A stretch of DNA of 64,000 nucleotides. It comes from Bog-756 sp963812885. GTDB lineage: Bacteria; Actinomycetota; Acidimicrobiia; Acidimicrobiales; RAAP-2. A program made the translations under genes and the position numbers. This document shows positions 35,173 to 44,661 of the stretch, one piece after another. The stretch covers positions 248,001-312,000 of the forward strand of contig CAWEWZ010000007.1 in the NCBI GenBank assembly GCA_963812885.1, in the 5' to 3' direction. Each line of letters begins with the position of its first letter. Position 1 is the stretch's first letter. Below the pieces are notes generated by a model. That model had not been told where the DNA came from and searched no databases. It saw nothing but the letters and a program-made list of their open reading frames with translations.

Positions 35173-36302
35173 CACCGCGGGAGCCGGTCGAGTTTCACGA
35201 CCCGGCAGGAGACGACCGGGGGTTCGGGTTTGTCGAGCCACCGGATGGTCACGAATCCCCGGCGCCGGCCACCGGTGTCGAGCCAGTTCCCGAGACCCGG
35301 ATCGGTCGCCGCCGCCACCATCTGCACCCTGCCGTCCGCCCCGGCGACGACGGTGGCATTGGTCAGATGGCTCTGCCGGCGACGCGGCTCGATGCACTCG
35401 TGCCAGATGTTCTCCAAGGACACGCTCCAGTACCGCGAATCCGGCGGCTCGATCTCGATGAGCAGCGCCTCGTCGTCGTCGAGACGGAAGGTGCCCATCA
35501 TGTACAGGTTGTCCGGCGTGGTGTCGGCCGACCCGAGCTCGTCCGCTTGGGCGGTGATGAGCCGGTTGGGCATGTCCAGCAGCTCCGGTCGGATGGAGCG
35601 GTGCAGGGTGGTCAGCTTGGCGATCGTCCACGCCATCCCGGTCAGCTGCTCGCCGAGGAGGGCGTCGTCGGGCGCCGCCGGCGGCGGCGGCGGATCCAGC
35701 GGCTCGATGGCCAGCTCGGCCGCGACTTCGACCGACCGGTCGGCCAGGTACTGCCGGACGACGATGCCGGACGCATCCTTCGGGATGGCGATCCAGGCAT
35801 CGGCACCGAGCTCCTGTGCGGTCGGCTGCTCGGCGGCGAGCACGAAGGCGAACGACCCGTCGTCACCGAGCGGCCAGGTCGGTGTCCGAGACGTAGGCCG
35901 CCATGCGCCTCGGGGTGAGCCCCACTCCGGCCAGTACCTGGAATCCGAGGTAGGCCGAGGTCCCCCGCACACCGCGGATCCGGTACCGGTGGCGGCCGTC
36001 GATCATGGCCAGGAGGTACTCCCCGTCCGGAGCCGGGCCCGCCGATGTGCCGCGCCTCGGTGTTCATGTCGAAGAACCAGGGGGCGGCGGGGTCGACGTC
36101 GAGGGACAGCTCCGAGCACAGGGCGGTGGCCCGGCCCAGAACCCGGATGCCCTTCGAGCAGCTCCAGCTCGGACTCGGCCTCGCTCACCAGGGCGACGGT
36201 GAGATCGTCGAGCATCTGACGGACCAGGCGCCATCCCTCGAGGGCGAGCCGGCCTTCTCCGGCGGGCGCCGCCGGCTCGCCGGCACCGGCCTCGACGGTC
36301 AC
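35172..36302 (-). CDS. DUF1214 domain protein (frameshifted)
   Basis: About 375 aa. N-terminus TVEAGAGEPAAPAGEGRLAL (ATG 36302) and helix EGWRLVRQMLDDLTVALVSE; middle DMNTEARHIGG, YLLAMIDGRHRYRIRGVRGT; then the DUF1214 domain with DTTPDNLYMMGTFRLDDDEA, RYWSVSLENIWHECIEPRRR and GLGNWLDTGGRRRGFVTIRW. The domain is often found with DUF1254 in proteins of unknown function. Three insertions (near 36151, 36038 and 35873) break the frame; removing them gives LLEGIRVLGRA, GGPAPDGEYLLAM and DLPLGDDGSF. ATGA overlap with the upstream LLM gene and TGATG with the sulfotransferase show one operon. Confidence 0.75.
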
Positions 36303-37246
36303 GTGCCCGACAGCTTCGAGACCACGGGTCCGAGTGCCTCCCAGCTGTCGGCCTCGATCGACCAGTACGAGATGCCGTACTCCTCACGTCGCCACTGGAG
36401 CTCCTCGACCATCTCGTCGAGCGTGCCGAGAAGGGCCAACGGGATGTGGAGGGCCTCCGCCGGCTCGATCCCGAAATGCGGGGCCATGGCATCGGCGATC
36501 CCGGTGGCGTCATCGGTGATCATGACGAATCCGATGAGGGCATTGAGCTCCAGATCGTCGTAGCGGTTCCCCGCGGCCTCTTTCACCCACCTCACCTTTT
36601 CGCGGGTCCGCTCCGGAGATGCGTTCGGAGCCGTCTCCGCCCCGCCGGTGCCCTCCCGGAGGTTGACGTTGATGCTGACGATGTCGGCGTGGCGGGCGGC
36701 GAAGGTGAGCACCCGTTGGCCGCCGCCACCGATGATGAGCGGCGGGCCGGGCCGTTGCACCGGGCGCGGCAAGAGGGTGTGGTCGCGGACCTGGTAGTAG
36801 GTGCCGTCGAAGGAGAAGGGCCCCTCGGTCCGGAGCAGGCCCTGGACCACGGTCACCGCCTCTTCGAACCGCTCCACGCGGACCTTCGGCGTGTCGTAGG
36901 TGATGCCGGCCTCCTCGTAGTCGGTCTTCATCCATCCGGCACCGAGACTCAGCTCGAACCGGCCGTCGCTGAGGACGTCGAGGGTGGCCGCCTCCTTGGC
37001 CAGATTGACCGGGTGCCGGTAGTCATTGCCGAAGACGAGGGATCCCATGTGCAGCGTGGTGGTGGCGGCGGCCACCGCGGCCAGCGCAGGAACCGGGGCC
37101 AGTTGGTCGCCGAAGTGATCGGGCATGAACAGCGTCGAGTAGCCGAGCGCCTCGGCGCGGCGCGCCTGATCGGCCCACGAGCGGGCCGTGCCCTCCGGTG
37201 CCTTGCCCAGCTGCGCGGCAAATCGGAATTTGCGGTCGTGTGCCAT
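36299..37246 (-). CDS. LLM-class F420-dependent oxidoreductase (TIGR03621-like)
   Basis: 315 aa from ATG 37246 (MAHDRKFRFAAQLGKAPEGT). Luciferase-like (beta/alpha)8 barrel that in actinobacteria usually uses F420. Motifs: WADQARRAEALGYSTLFMPD, HMGSLVFGNDYRHPVNLAKE, SDGRFELSLGAGWMKTDYEE, GPPLIIGGGGQRVLTFAARH and the late GISYWSIEADSWEAL. TIGR03621 proteins have this organisation. First gene of the operon; a longer upstream frame (to 37303) has no similarity. Intact. Likely performs an oxidation or reduction on the same small molecule that the sulfotransferase modifies, though this is inference from gene order. Confidence 0.87.
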   Translation of the reverse strand: MAHDRKFRFAAQLGKAPEGTARSWADQARRAEALGYSTLFMPDHFGDQLAPVPALAAVAAATTTLHMGSLVFGNDYRHPVNLAKEAATLDVLSDGRFELSLGAGWMKTDYEEAGITYDTPKVRVERFEEAVTVVQGLLRTEGPFSFDGTYYQVRDHTLLPRPVQRPGPPLIIGGGGQRVLTFAARHADIVSINVNLREGTGGAETAPNASPERTREKVRWVKEAAGNRYDDLELNALIGFVMITDDATGIADAMAPHFGIEPAEALHIPLALLGTLDEMVEELQWRREEYGISYWSIEADSWEALGPVVSKLSGT

Positions 37247-37341
37247 GGTCTCATCCTGCATCATCTGGCCCGGACGGTGCTCGGCCGAGGCCGGCTGGTG
37301 CACTTACCGCCGACCCTCCGGCTGACGGTAGGGTGCTGACT

Positions 37342-38301
37342 GTGACCAACGGCTACGGGGAGTTGGCCCGCGTCGCGCCGGTCGTCTCCCGGGCCCTCGG
37401 CGAGGTGGAGGCGGCGGCGTGGAGCGAGGCCGCCCGCTCCCACGCATCTCGAACTGATCGAGCTGATCGACGTGATGGGCGCGGAACAGCACGGCCTGCG
37501 CTCCGTTGGCCGTCTCTGCGGGGCAGCCCGAGGGGCGCCGGCCCGGCCCCGCCGGTGGCGCCCCCCGGCCGGCCGACACACTGACCGCCCCGGACCGGGC
37601 TCTCCTCGACTTCGCCCTCCAATTCAGCATCGATGTCTCCTCGATCACCGACGGGCAGCGGAGCGATGTGTTCCGGCTCCTCGGTGACGAGGCCGCCACC
37701 TTCACCGCCGTGGTCTTCGTGATGGACTTCGTGCCCCGTACCCGTGCCGCCCTCGACGCGCTGGCCGGGGCGGGGGGTGCCGGTCCGGGCCCCTCCCCGG
37801 AGGTGCACCCGACGAGTGGCTCGACGGACCCGCCCATCTGGGACGCGCTCGGTGCGTTTCATCCGGGAGGTTCTCCGGCTCGACGCCTTGGACCCGATCA
37901 CCTCCGAGCTCATCCGGCTCCGAGGGGCCCGCCAGCACCGGTGCCGGCTGTGCCAGTCGTTGCGGAGCCGTCCGGCGCTGGTGGCCGGAGCCGACGAGGA
38001 CCTGTTCCTCCAGGTGGACGACTACGGGGACAGCCCGGGCCTCGAACCCGTCCAGAAGGCCGCCCTGGCCTTCACCGACGCCATGATCTGGACCCCGGGA
38101 CATCTCGACGTTCCCGCCCACGACCTGGCCCGGCTGGCTTCGCCGGAGCAGGGCGTCGAGATCGTGCTCGACGTGACCAGGAACGCGCTCAACAAGATCG
38201 CCGTCGCCCTCGGGGCCGACGCCGCCCACGTCGAGGACGGGATCGAGATCTACGACGTCGACGCCGTCGGTGAATTGGTCTACGGGGTGACACTCGACTG
38301 A
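37342..38301 (+). CDS. carboxymuconolactone decarboxylase / AhpD-like protein (frameshifted)
   Basis: About 318 aa. Start GTG 37342 (VTNGYGELARVAPVVSRALG); GTG 37333 is an alternative. An all-helical N-terminal part (LELIELIDVM, AEQHGLRS) is followed by a second AhpD-like repeat: REVLRLDALDPITSELIRLR, GARQHRCRLCQSLRSRPALV with a CRLC redox-type motif, ALAFTDAMIWTPGHLDVPAH and LDVTRNALNKIAVALGADAA. Insertions near 37446, 37505 and 37843 break it into four frames; removal gives continuous joins (HALELIELI, LRSLAVSAG, DALVRFIREV). Possible peroxidase-like or uncharacterised thiol role. Confidence 0.7.
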
Positions 38302-38357
38302 TCCGGGCCCCGTCTCGCCGGGCGGCCCCGCCGCTCGGCCATGGGTACGCTCACGTG

Positions 38358-39383
38358 ATGCGGATCGGCGTGCTGACCGGAGGCGGTGACTGCCCCGGAC
38401 TCAACGCGGTGATCAGGGCGGTGGTGCGCAAGGGCGTGCAGATCCACGGCGATGACTTCGTGGGCTTCCGGGACGGCTGGCGCGGCCCGTTGGAAGGGGA
38501 CGTGATGCCGCTGGACGTCGCCGCCGTGCGGGGCATCCTGCCTCTGGGCGGCACCATCCTCGGATCCAGCCGGACCAACCCGTACAGCAGCCCGGACGGC
38601 GAGCGCCGGGTCCTCGACACGGTGAGCCGCCTGGGGGTCGACGGGCTGGTCGTCATCGGTGGCGAGGACACCCTCGGCGTGGCCACCAAGTTGGCCGCCA
38701 CCGGTCTCCCGGTGGTGGGGGTGCCGAAGACCATCGACAACGACCTCGGCGCCACCGACTACACCTTCGGATTCGACACCGCGGTGATGATCGCCACTGA
38801 GGCCATCGACCGCCTCCACACGACGGCCGAGAGCCATCACCGCGTGCTGATCGTCGAGGTGATGGGACGCCATGCCGGCTGGATCGCCTGGCATGCCGGG
38901 GTCGCCGGCGGGGCCAACGTGATCCTCATCCCCGAACGCCCGTTCCACATCGAAAACGTGTGCGCGTTCATCGAGCACCGGTTCGCCAGTCACTATGCGC
39001 CCATCGTGGTGGTGGCCGAAGGGGCCGTCCCCGTCGAAGGGACGCTGCCGGCCCGGTCCGGAGAGGTCGACGCCTTCGGCCACGTCCGCCTCACCGGCAT
39101 CGGGGCCCTGCTGGAGGTCGAGATCGCCCGGCGGACCGGGAAGGAGGCCCGGGCCACCGTGCTCGGCCACGTCCAGCGCGGCGGTAGCCCCACCGCGTTC
39201 GACCGGGTGCTGGCCACCAGGTTCGGACTCCACGCCGTCGACGCGCTGCACAGTGGCCAGACCGGGCAGATGGTGGCCTTGCACGGGACCGACATCGACC
39301 TGGTGCCGCTGGCCGAGGCGACCGCCGGGCTCAAGCTGGTGTCCCCCGAGCTCTACGCCGAGGCCGAGGTGTTCTTCGGGTAG
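38358..39383 (+). CDS. 6-phosphofructokinase, PPi-dependent type by motif
   Basis: 341 aa from ATG 38358 (MRIGVLTGGGDCPGLNAVIR). Phosphorylates fructose 6-phosphate. Active-site motif PKTIDNDLGATDYTFGFDTA, MGRHAGWIAWHAGVAGGANV, LIPERPF and LGHVQRGGSPTAFDRVLATR are standard. The donor-determining positions read GGEDT (Asp where ATP enzymes have Gly, E. coli 104) and PKTIDND (Lys where ATP enzymes have Gly, 124). In group III actinobacterial enzymes these two residues mark PPi dependence, so a reversible PPi-PFK is predicted. Intact. A GC-rich hairpin follows the stop. Confidence 0.9.
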   Translation: MRIGVLTGGGDCPGLNAVIRAVVRKGVQIHGDDFVGFRDGWRGPLEGDVMPLDVAAVRGILPLGGTILGSSRTNPYSSPDGERRVLDTVSRLGVDGLVVIGGEDTLGVATKLAATGLPVVGVPKTIDNDLGATDYTFGFDTAVMIATEAIDRLHTTAESHHRVLIVEVMGRHAGWIAWHAGVAGGANVILIPERPFHIENVCAFIEHRFASHYAPIVVVAEGAVPVEGTLPARSGEVDAFGHVRLTGIGALLEVEIARRTGKEARATVLGHVQRGGSPTAFDRVLATRFGLHAVDALHSGQTGQMVALHGTDIDLVPLAEATAGLKLVSPELYAEAEVFFG

Positions 39384-39385
39384 TC

Positions 39386-39412
39386 CGGTCCCCCCGGCCC
39401 GCCGGGGGACCG
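39386..39412 (+). terminator. GC-rich hairpin after the phosphofructokinase
   Basis: Perfect 9-bp stem CGGTCCCCC / GGGGGACCG with a 9-nt loop, starting 3 bp after the stop codon. There is no U-tract, common for actinobacterial terminators. Confidence 0.55.
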
Positions 39413-39516
39413 TCCCGCCGGCCTGGCCGTGGGACCCGTCCCGCCGGCCGTCCGTGGTGGGATAGGATTCCTCTCGGCCCGGGGCCCGGGCCATGGGATC
39501 ACGGAGAGGAGGGACG

Positions 39517-39663
39517 ATGGCATCGAACCAGACAGGGATGGGCAGGGCCGCCACGGCGGTCGCGGATCTGGCATCGACATCGCCCGTCCCGACCCCCGCG
39601 GTGGTCCCCGGCGCTACGCCGTGACCGTCGAGCGCGTGCGCGGAGTATCCGGCCAGCTCGACT
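39517..39663 (+). CDS. possible small protein, frame uncertain
   Basis: ATG 39517 follows a strong RBS (GGAGAGGAGGG, 39503-39513), so translation probably starts here with MASNQTGMGRAATAV. In its own frame it stops after about 34 codons; an alternative frame in the same stretch gives GIDIARPDPRGGPRRYAVTV and ends ERVRGVSGQLD at 39663, which looks more protein-like. Two extra bases would join the two parts, as in many genes of this window. No family recognised. It lies 155 bp before the ABC transporter start. Confidence 0.35.
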
Positions 39664-39818
39664 AGTCCGGTCGGCGGACCCCCGCCGATCCGTCCCTTCG
39701 ATCACCAGGCACCCGCGGCCGGGATCGCATCCGATCAATTCGTAGGCCCGGGTCCGTGGCCGGCGGGACGCTCTCCTGCTCGACACCCCGTTCGCCCCCT
39801 CTCACAAGGAACTCCCTC

Positions 39819-41652
39819 GTGTCCGATCTCTCTGATTTCCCATCCGCCTCGGCCCTCGACACCATCTCCTTCTGCTGGGAGCAGGTCGAGGGCCAGAAGC
39901 GCCAGCTCATCTTCTCCTGGGTGGTCATGGTCCTGGCCGTCGTGGTCGCCGACATCGCCTGCCCGCTGATCTTCGCGTCCATCCTCAGCCGTGTGGCCAC
40001 CCTGCCGTCGTCGACGGTGGCCGGCGAGTGGCGGACGTTCGGCCCGCTCCTGCTGACCTACGCGGTCGCCGGCCTCATCGGCATGGGCCTGTGGCGGGTG
40101 GCGGGCTGGTTCGAATGGGGAGCCTGTGTCCGTGCCTTCGCCCAGGGCGTGAACAACGGGTACGAACATCTGCTGAAGCTCAGCTACCGCTGGCACATGG
40201 ACCATCCGGCCGGCGAGGTCATCTCCTCGCTGGGCAATTTCTCCTGGGCCTTCGTCGAGATGGTCGACGTGGCATCGTGGGGCCTGCTCCCGGTGGCCGT
40301 CGTCGTCCTGTCGGCCATCGTGGTACTCGCCGTCTTCGCCTGGCCCGCCGCCCTCGCCCTTCTGGTCATGGTCGGCTTATTCGTCGTGGTCATCGTCAAG
40401 CGACTCCGCCTGGTGCGGGCCGCCTCCGAACTGTTCGAGAACCACCACTCCAAGGCGACCGGTGTGGTGGCCGACACGGTCACCAACCTGATGGCCGTGC
40501 GGACGGCGGCCGCCGAACCCCAGGAGCGAGACCGGGTCGAGGACCTGATGCGCGAGTCGGTCGGTGCCGACCTGCGGGCCCGTTCCATCTTCATGCGAAC
40601 CCAGCTGCAACTGGAGACGTCGATCGTGGTGGGTACCCTGCTGGCGCTGATCGCCGGCACGACCATGGCCGTCCACCACTGGGCTTCGACCGCCGCGCTC
40701 TACCTCATCCTCTACTACTCGGCCCAGGTGGCGATCAGCCTGCAACAGTCGTTCGAGCATCTGCGGTCCTTCGCCCGCTCGCTGGGACGAGCGGCCAAGT
40801 TCACGGCCATCGCCGGTGCCGAGGTCGAGATCGTCGAGGTCCCGATGGCCGAAGAGCTCCGGGTGCCCCAGGGAAAGGTGGAATTCCACGGGATCGGTTT
40901 CGGCTACCGCCCGGGCAGCTCCCTGTTCGACGAACTGACCCTCCGGGTCGCTCCCGGCGAGCACGTCGCCCTGGTGGGTCCGTCCGGGTCGGGGAAGTCC
41001 ACCCTGTCGAAGCTCCTCCTCCGGTTCATGGACGTGGGCAGTGGCCAGATCCTGGTCGACGGCCAGGACATCACCGGGGTCACCTTCGCCTCGCTGCGTC
41101 GCAACGTGTCCTACGTTCCCCAGGATCCCCAGCTCCTCCACCGGAGCATCGCCGAGAACATCTGTTACGGGATGGGGACCGAGGAGGACGCGCGATGGAC
41201 CGGGTCGCAGCAAGCCGATCGTGGACTACGAGATCGTGCATGCGGTGGGCAAGGCGGCCCACGTCGAGGAGTTCGTCTACGCGCTGCCCGACGGGTACGA
41301 CACCGTGGTGGGCGAGCGGGGACTCAAGCTGTCCGGGGGACAACGGCAACGGGTGGCCATCGCCCAGGCCATGGCCAAGCACGCCCGCATCCTGGTGCTG
41401 GACGAGGCCACCTCGGCGCTCGACTCCGAATCCGAGTTTCTCGTCCAGGAGGCGCTGTGGCGACTGATGGAGGAGACGACCGCCATCGTCATCGCCCACC
41501 GGCTCTCCACCATTGCCCATATGGATCGCATCGTGGTCCTCGACCAGGGAAGGATCGTCGAGGAGGGAACCCATCGGGACCTGTTGGGCAACCGGACCGG
41601 GCTGTACGGGAGGCTGTGGCAGCACCAATCCGGTGGGTTCCTGGTCGAGTGA
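39819..41652 (+). CDS. ABC transporter, fused permease and ATP-binding protein (frameshifted)
   Basis: About 610 aa from GTG 39819, 8 nt after AAGGA. Type I exporter half-transporter: membrane domain with six helices (LIFSWVVMVLAVVVADIACP; LLTYAVAGLIGMGLW; AVVVLSAIVVLAVFAWPAAL; TSIVVGTLLALIAGTTMAVH), then the ATPase with VALVGPSGSGKSTLSKLLLR, VSYVPQDPQLLHRSIAENI, LKLSGGQRQRVAIAQAMAK, ILVLDEATSALDSESEF and VIAHRLSTIAHMDRIVVLDQ. One extra base near 41195 splits the ATPase; removal gives EDADGPGRSK. It likely works as a homodimer exporting a lipid, drug or peptide. No partner half-transporter is adjacent. Confidence 0.85.
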
Positions 41653-41760
41653 TCCGATCCCGGGGCGGCCGACCGGGGACCTACACTGGCTCCATCGGGG
41701 TTCCCGGCCTGCCTCGAGCCCACAGTCACCGGCCGAGTGTCGGCAAGGACCGGAGGTCAG

Positions 41761-43324
41761 GTGTCCCGATCACGAAGACGATCAGTGACGGTGCTGGCCG
41801 TGTTGGTGATCACGAGTGTCGCCTCGCTCACCGTGGCCACCGGCGCCCATGCCGGCGTGCCGGCGCCGGCGGCAGGGACGGGATGGGGCCGGACCCTGAC
41901 CCCGGCATCGGGCCCGGCGCATTCGGCACCCCTGCAGTTGCTGCCGGGTCAGCGACCCCGCGCCGTCGGGGCCGTGTCCCCGGCACTGTCGCGCGAATTG
42001 GTCCGGCTACATCGCCACCGGATCGAAGTTCACGAGCGTGAAGGGGGAGTGGAGGGTCCCGAGCGTCGGAGCCTCGACGGTGACCGGGCAGTCGGCCACG
42101 TGGATCGGGATCGACGGCGTGGACAACCGATCGCTGATCCAGACCGGCACCGCCCAGGACATCTCCCGTGGTCGGGCCAGCTACTTCGCCTGGGTGGAGA
42201 TCCTGCCCCAACCGGCGCAAGAGATCGGCCCGGTGTCACCGGGCGACGAGATGAGCGCATCGATCGTTTCCGACTCGCCCGGCAGCTGGACGATCGCCAT
42301 CGCCGACACCACCAGGCACGAGAGCATCTCGCTCCCGGTCGGCTACAGCGGACCGGGCACCTCGGCCGAATGGATCGAAGAGGCCCCCACCTCGGCCAGC
42401 ACCGGCCAGGTCCTGACGCTGGCCGATTTCTCGAGGGCCCGGTTCACCGACGTCGCCTACGGCGCCGTGTCCCGCCGGTCGGTTGTCCTCAACCCGGTCC
42501 AGATGGCCGACGGCGCCGGTGACGTCATCGCCTATCCCGGCCGCATCATCGAGCGATCCTTCACCATCACCTACCGGTCGCCACCCGGCTACGACCTGGT
42601 CGGCTCGGACGGCGGGGTCTTCGTCTTCGGCGGTGGCTTCTACGGCTCGCTGCCCGGCCTCGGCATCAGCGTGGACGACATCACCGGGATCGTGCCCACG
42701 GCCCGGGACAACGGCTACTTCCTGGTCGGGGCGGACGGCGGGGTGTTCGCCTTCCACGCCCCCTTTGCCAACTCGCTGCCCGGCATCGGGGTCCGGGTCG
42801 ACGACATCGTGGGCATCGTGCCCACCCTCGACGACCGGGGCTACTTCCTGGTGGGCCGGGACGGCGGGGTGTTCAGCTTCAACGCCCCCTTCGAGAACTC
42901 GCTGCCCGGGGTGGGCATCCACGTCGACGACATCGCCGGCATCGCCGCCACCTCCGACGACAACGGGTACTGGCTGGTGGGATCGGACGGCTCGGTCTAC
43001 GCCTTCGGGGACGCCCACTACTTCGGCAACGGCCCGGCCGGGGCGGTGGCCATCACCGCCACCCACGACGGGGGCGGCTACTGGGTGGTGGGGGCCGACG
43101 GGGCCGTCACCGCCTACGGCGACGCCGCCCGCTTCGGCGACCTCCCCTCCCTCGGGGTGGCCGTGGACAACATCGTGGGCATCGTGGTCTCGCCCGACAG
43201 CCGGGGCTACAACCTGATCGGGAGGGACGGGGGCGTGTTCAGCTTCGGGGATGCCTTCAACGAGGGATCGCTCCCCGGCCTCGGGGTCAACGTGGACAAC
43301 GTGGTCGGGGCCGTCCCCACCTGA
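41761..43324 (+). CDS. secreted glutamic peptidase (G1 / eqolisin family) with C-terminal SDGGVF repeats
   Basis: About 520 aa from GTG 41761, right after GGAGGTCAG. A signal peptide (RRRSVTVLAVLVITSVASLT, cut near GAHA-GVP) leads to a G1 domain: NWSGYIATGSKFTSVKGEWR, then SATWIGIDGVDNRSLIQTGT with the catalytic Gln, YFAWVEILP, VSPGDEMSASI, and SAEWIEEAPTSAS with the probable catalytic Glu. G1 peptidases are acid endopeptidases. From about residue 280 there are six units of roughly 42 residues (GYFLVGADGGVFAFHAPF; NSLPGIGVRVDDIVGIVPT). One extra base near 42000 splits SRNWSGY. Secreted; the repeats may bind a surface or glycan. Confidence 0.8.
42587..43320 (+). repeat. six 36-43-residue SDGG(V)F repeats in the G1 peptidase
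   Basis: Each unit follows GY-hydrophobic-VG-x-DGGVF-x-F, then an NSLPG or GSLPG turn, then VDDI-x-GIVPT. Units are tandem to the C-terminus; unit 4 is shorter (GYWLVGSDGSVYAFGDAHYF). The spacing of about 42 residues suggests a beta-propeller or beta-solenoid blade. The same core occurs in the protein at 61778-63659. Confidence 0.75.
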
Positions 43325-43670
43325 GCCGCTCTACCGTCACCGCCCGCTCGAGCGGTCAGTCGGCGGTCAGTCGGCGTCATCCGCGATGGCGGCGCCGGCG
43401 GCGAGGGGTACCGGCCGGGGTGCGTGGCCTGGCCGGCTCCGCGATTATCGTGGTGAGCGAGGGGTGCCACTGGTTCGAGCGAGGCGAGATGGTCAGTTCT
43501 CAGCAGGCGCGGTCGTCCGTGCCCACAAGAGGCAGGTCCATGCCGGGGGGACCGCCGCGGATACGTGATTCATTTCACAAGCAGCGCCGGGTGTGGGAAT
43601 GGGCCGCGTCCATCGGCCTCGCCGACGACCGGGTCGTCGCCGCGGCCCGAACACCGGGCATGGTGGGCTG
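43325..43670. other. intergenic region with a tandem 11-bp repeat
   Basis: CGGTCAGTCGG occurs twice in direct tandem (43353-43374). The rest holds no convincing gene: a short open frame (43420-43671) ends in a TGATG overlap with the next gene but has no RBS or recognisable product. An AT-richer patch (ATTCATTTCAC, near 43568) may belong to the promoter of the EamA-type gene. Confidence 0.4.
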
Positions 43671-44631
43671 ATGGTCTACATCCTGGCCACGCTTCAGCGC
43701 GTTGGCCAACGCCCTGACCAGCATCCTGCAGCGGATGGGGGTGGAGGATGCGCCGGCGGAGTCGACGCTCCACCTCAGCCTGCTGACCCACGCGCTGAAG
43801 CGGGGGGTGTGGCTCCTCGGATTCGGGTTCATGTTCGCCTCGTTCCTGACCCAGGCGGTGGCCCTCCACCTCGGCGACCTCAGCCAGGTCCAGCCCATCC
43901 TCACCACCGAACTGCTCTTCTTGGTGCTGTTGCTGGCCACGTGGTTCCGGTTCCGGATCGGGCTGCGGGAGTGGCTCGGCTGCCTGGCCGCGGCCGGTGG
44001 GCTGGCCGGGTTCCTGGCCTTCGCCCAGCCCGGGGGAGGAGACCTCGTTCCCACCAACCTCGGATGGCTGGTCGCCGGCACGATCTGTGTGGGTGTGATC
44101 CTGTTGGCCGTGGTGCTGGCCATGCGCGGCCCCCGCTGGTGGCGGGCGGCGATGTTCGGGGCGGCGGGTGCCGTCGGGTTCGCCTTCACCGCCTCGCTGA
44201 TCAAGACGGTCGGGAACTATGTAGCCGCCGATTGGACCCACATGTTCGTCCACTGGCAGACCTACGGTCTGGCCATCTTCGGCGTCGGCTCGGTCTTTCT
44301 GGCCCAGAACGCCTTCCACGCCGGACCGATCGCCGCTTCCCAGACCGCGCTGGTGCTGGTCGACCCGCTGGCCAGCATCGCCATCGGCATCGGGCTGTTC
44401 GGCGACAACCTGCGCACCGCCGGTGCCTACGGTCCCCTCGAGGCGCTGTCACTGCTGATCATGTTCGTCGGGGCGGTCTCCATCGCCCATTCACCGCTCA
44501 TCTCCGGGATGAAGGGGGACGACGAGCGCTATTCGGAGCTCCTGTCGCTCCGGTCCCGCTCCCAGCGATTGGTGGATGCCGTCCAGGATCAGGTGCCCCC
44601 CGAGGTGCTCAAGCAGTTGCCGACGAAGTGA
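43671..44631 (+). CDS. DMT/EamA-like membrane transporter (frameshifted near the start)
   Basis: About 320 aa. ATG 43671 (MVYILATLQR), then after one extra base near 43700 the frame continues LANALTSILQRMGVEDAPAE. About 9-10 hydrophobic helices: WLLGFGFMFASFLTQAVALH, VQPILTTELLFLVLLLATWF, WLGCLAAAGGLAGFLAFAQP, AGTICVGVILLAVVLAMRG, AAGAVGFAFTASLIKTVGNY, TALVLVDPLASIAIGIGLFG. The pattern (LQP-I-TTELLF, TALVLVDPLASI) is that of the DMT superfamily members common next to actinobacterial metabolic genes. C-terminal tail is charged and cytosolic. Substrate unknown. Convergent with the SDR gene. Confidence 0.8.
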
Positions 44632-44661
44632 CCTGCCGGCCGACTGGCTCCGTTGCCGGCG

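Noticed and set aside
34123..36219. 698-codon plus-strand frame opposite the sulfotransferase and DUF1214 genes
   Set aside because: GC-rich third-position shadow; the minus strand has the P-loop of a sulfotransferase and DUF1214 motifs.
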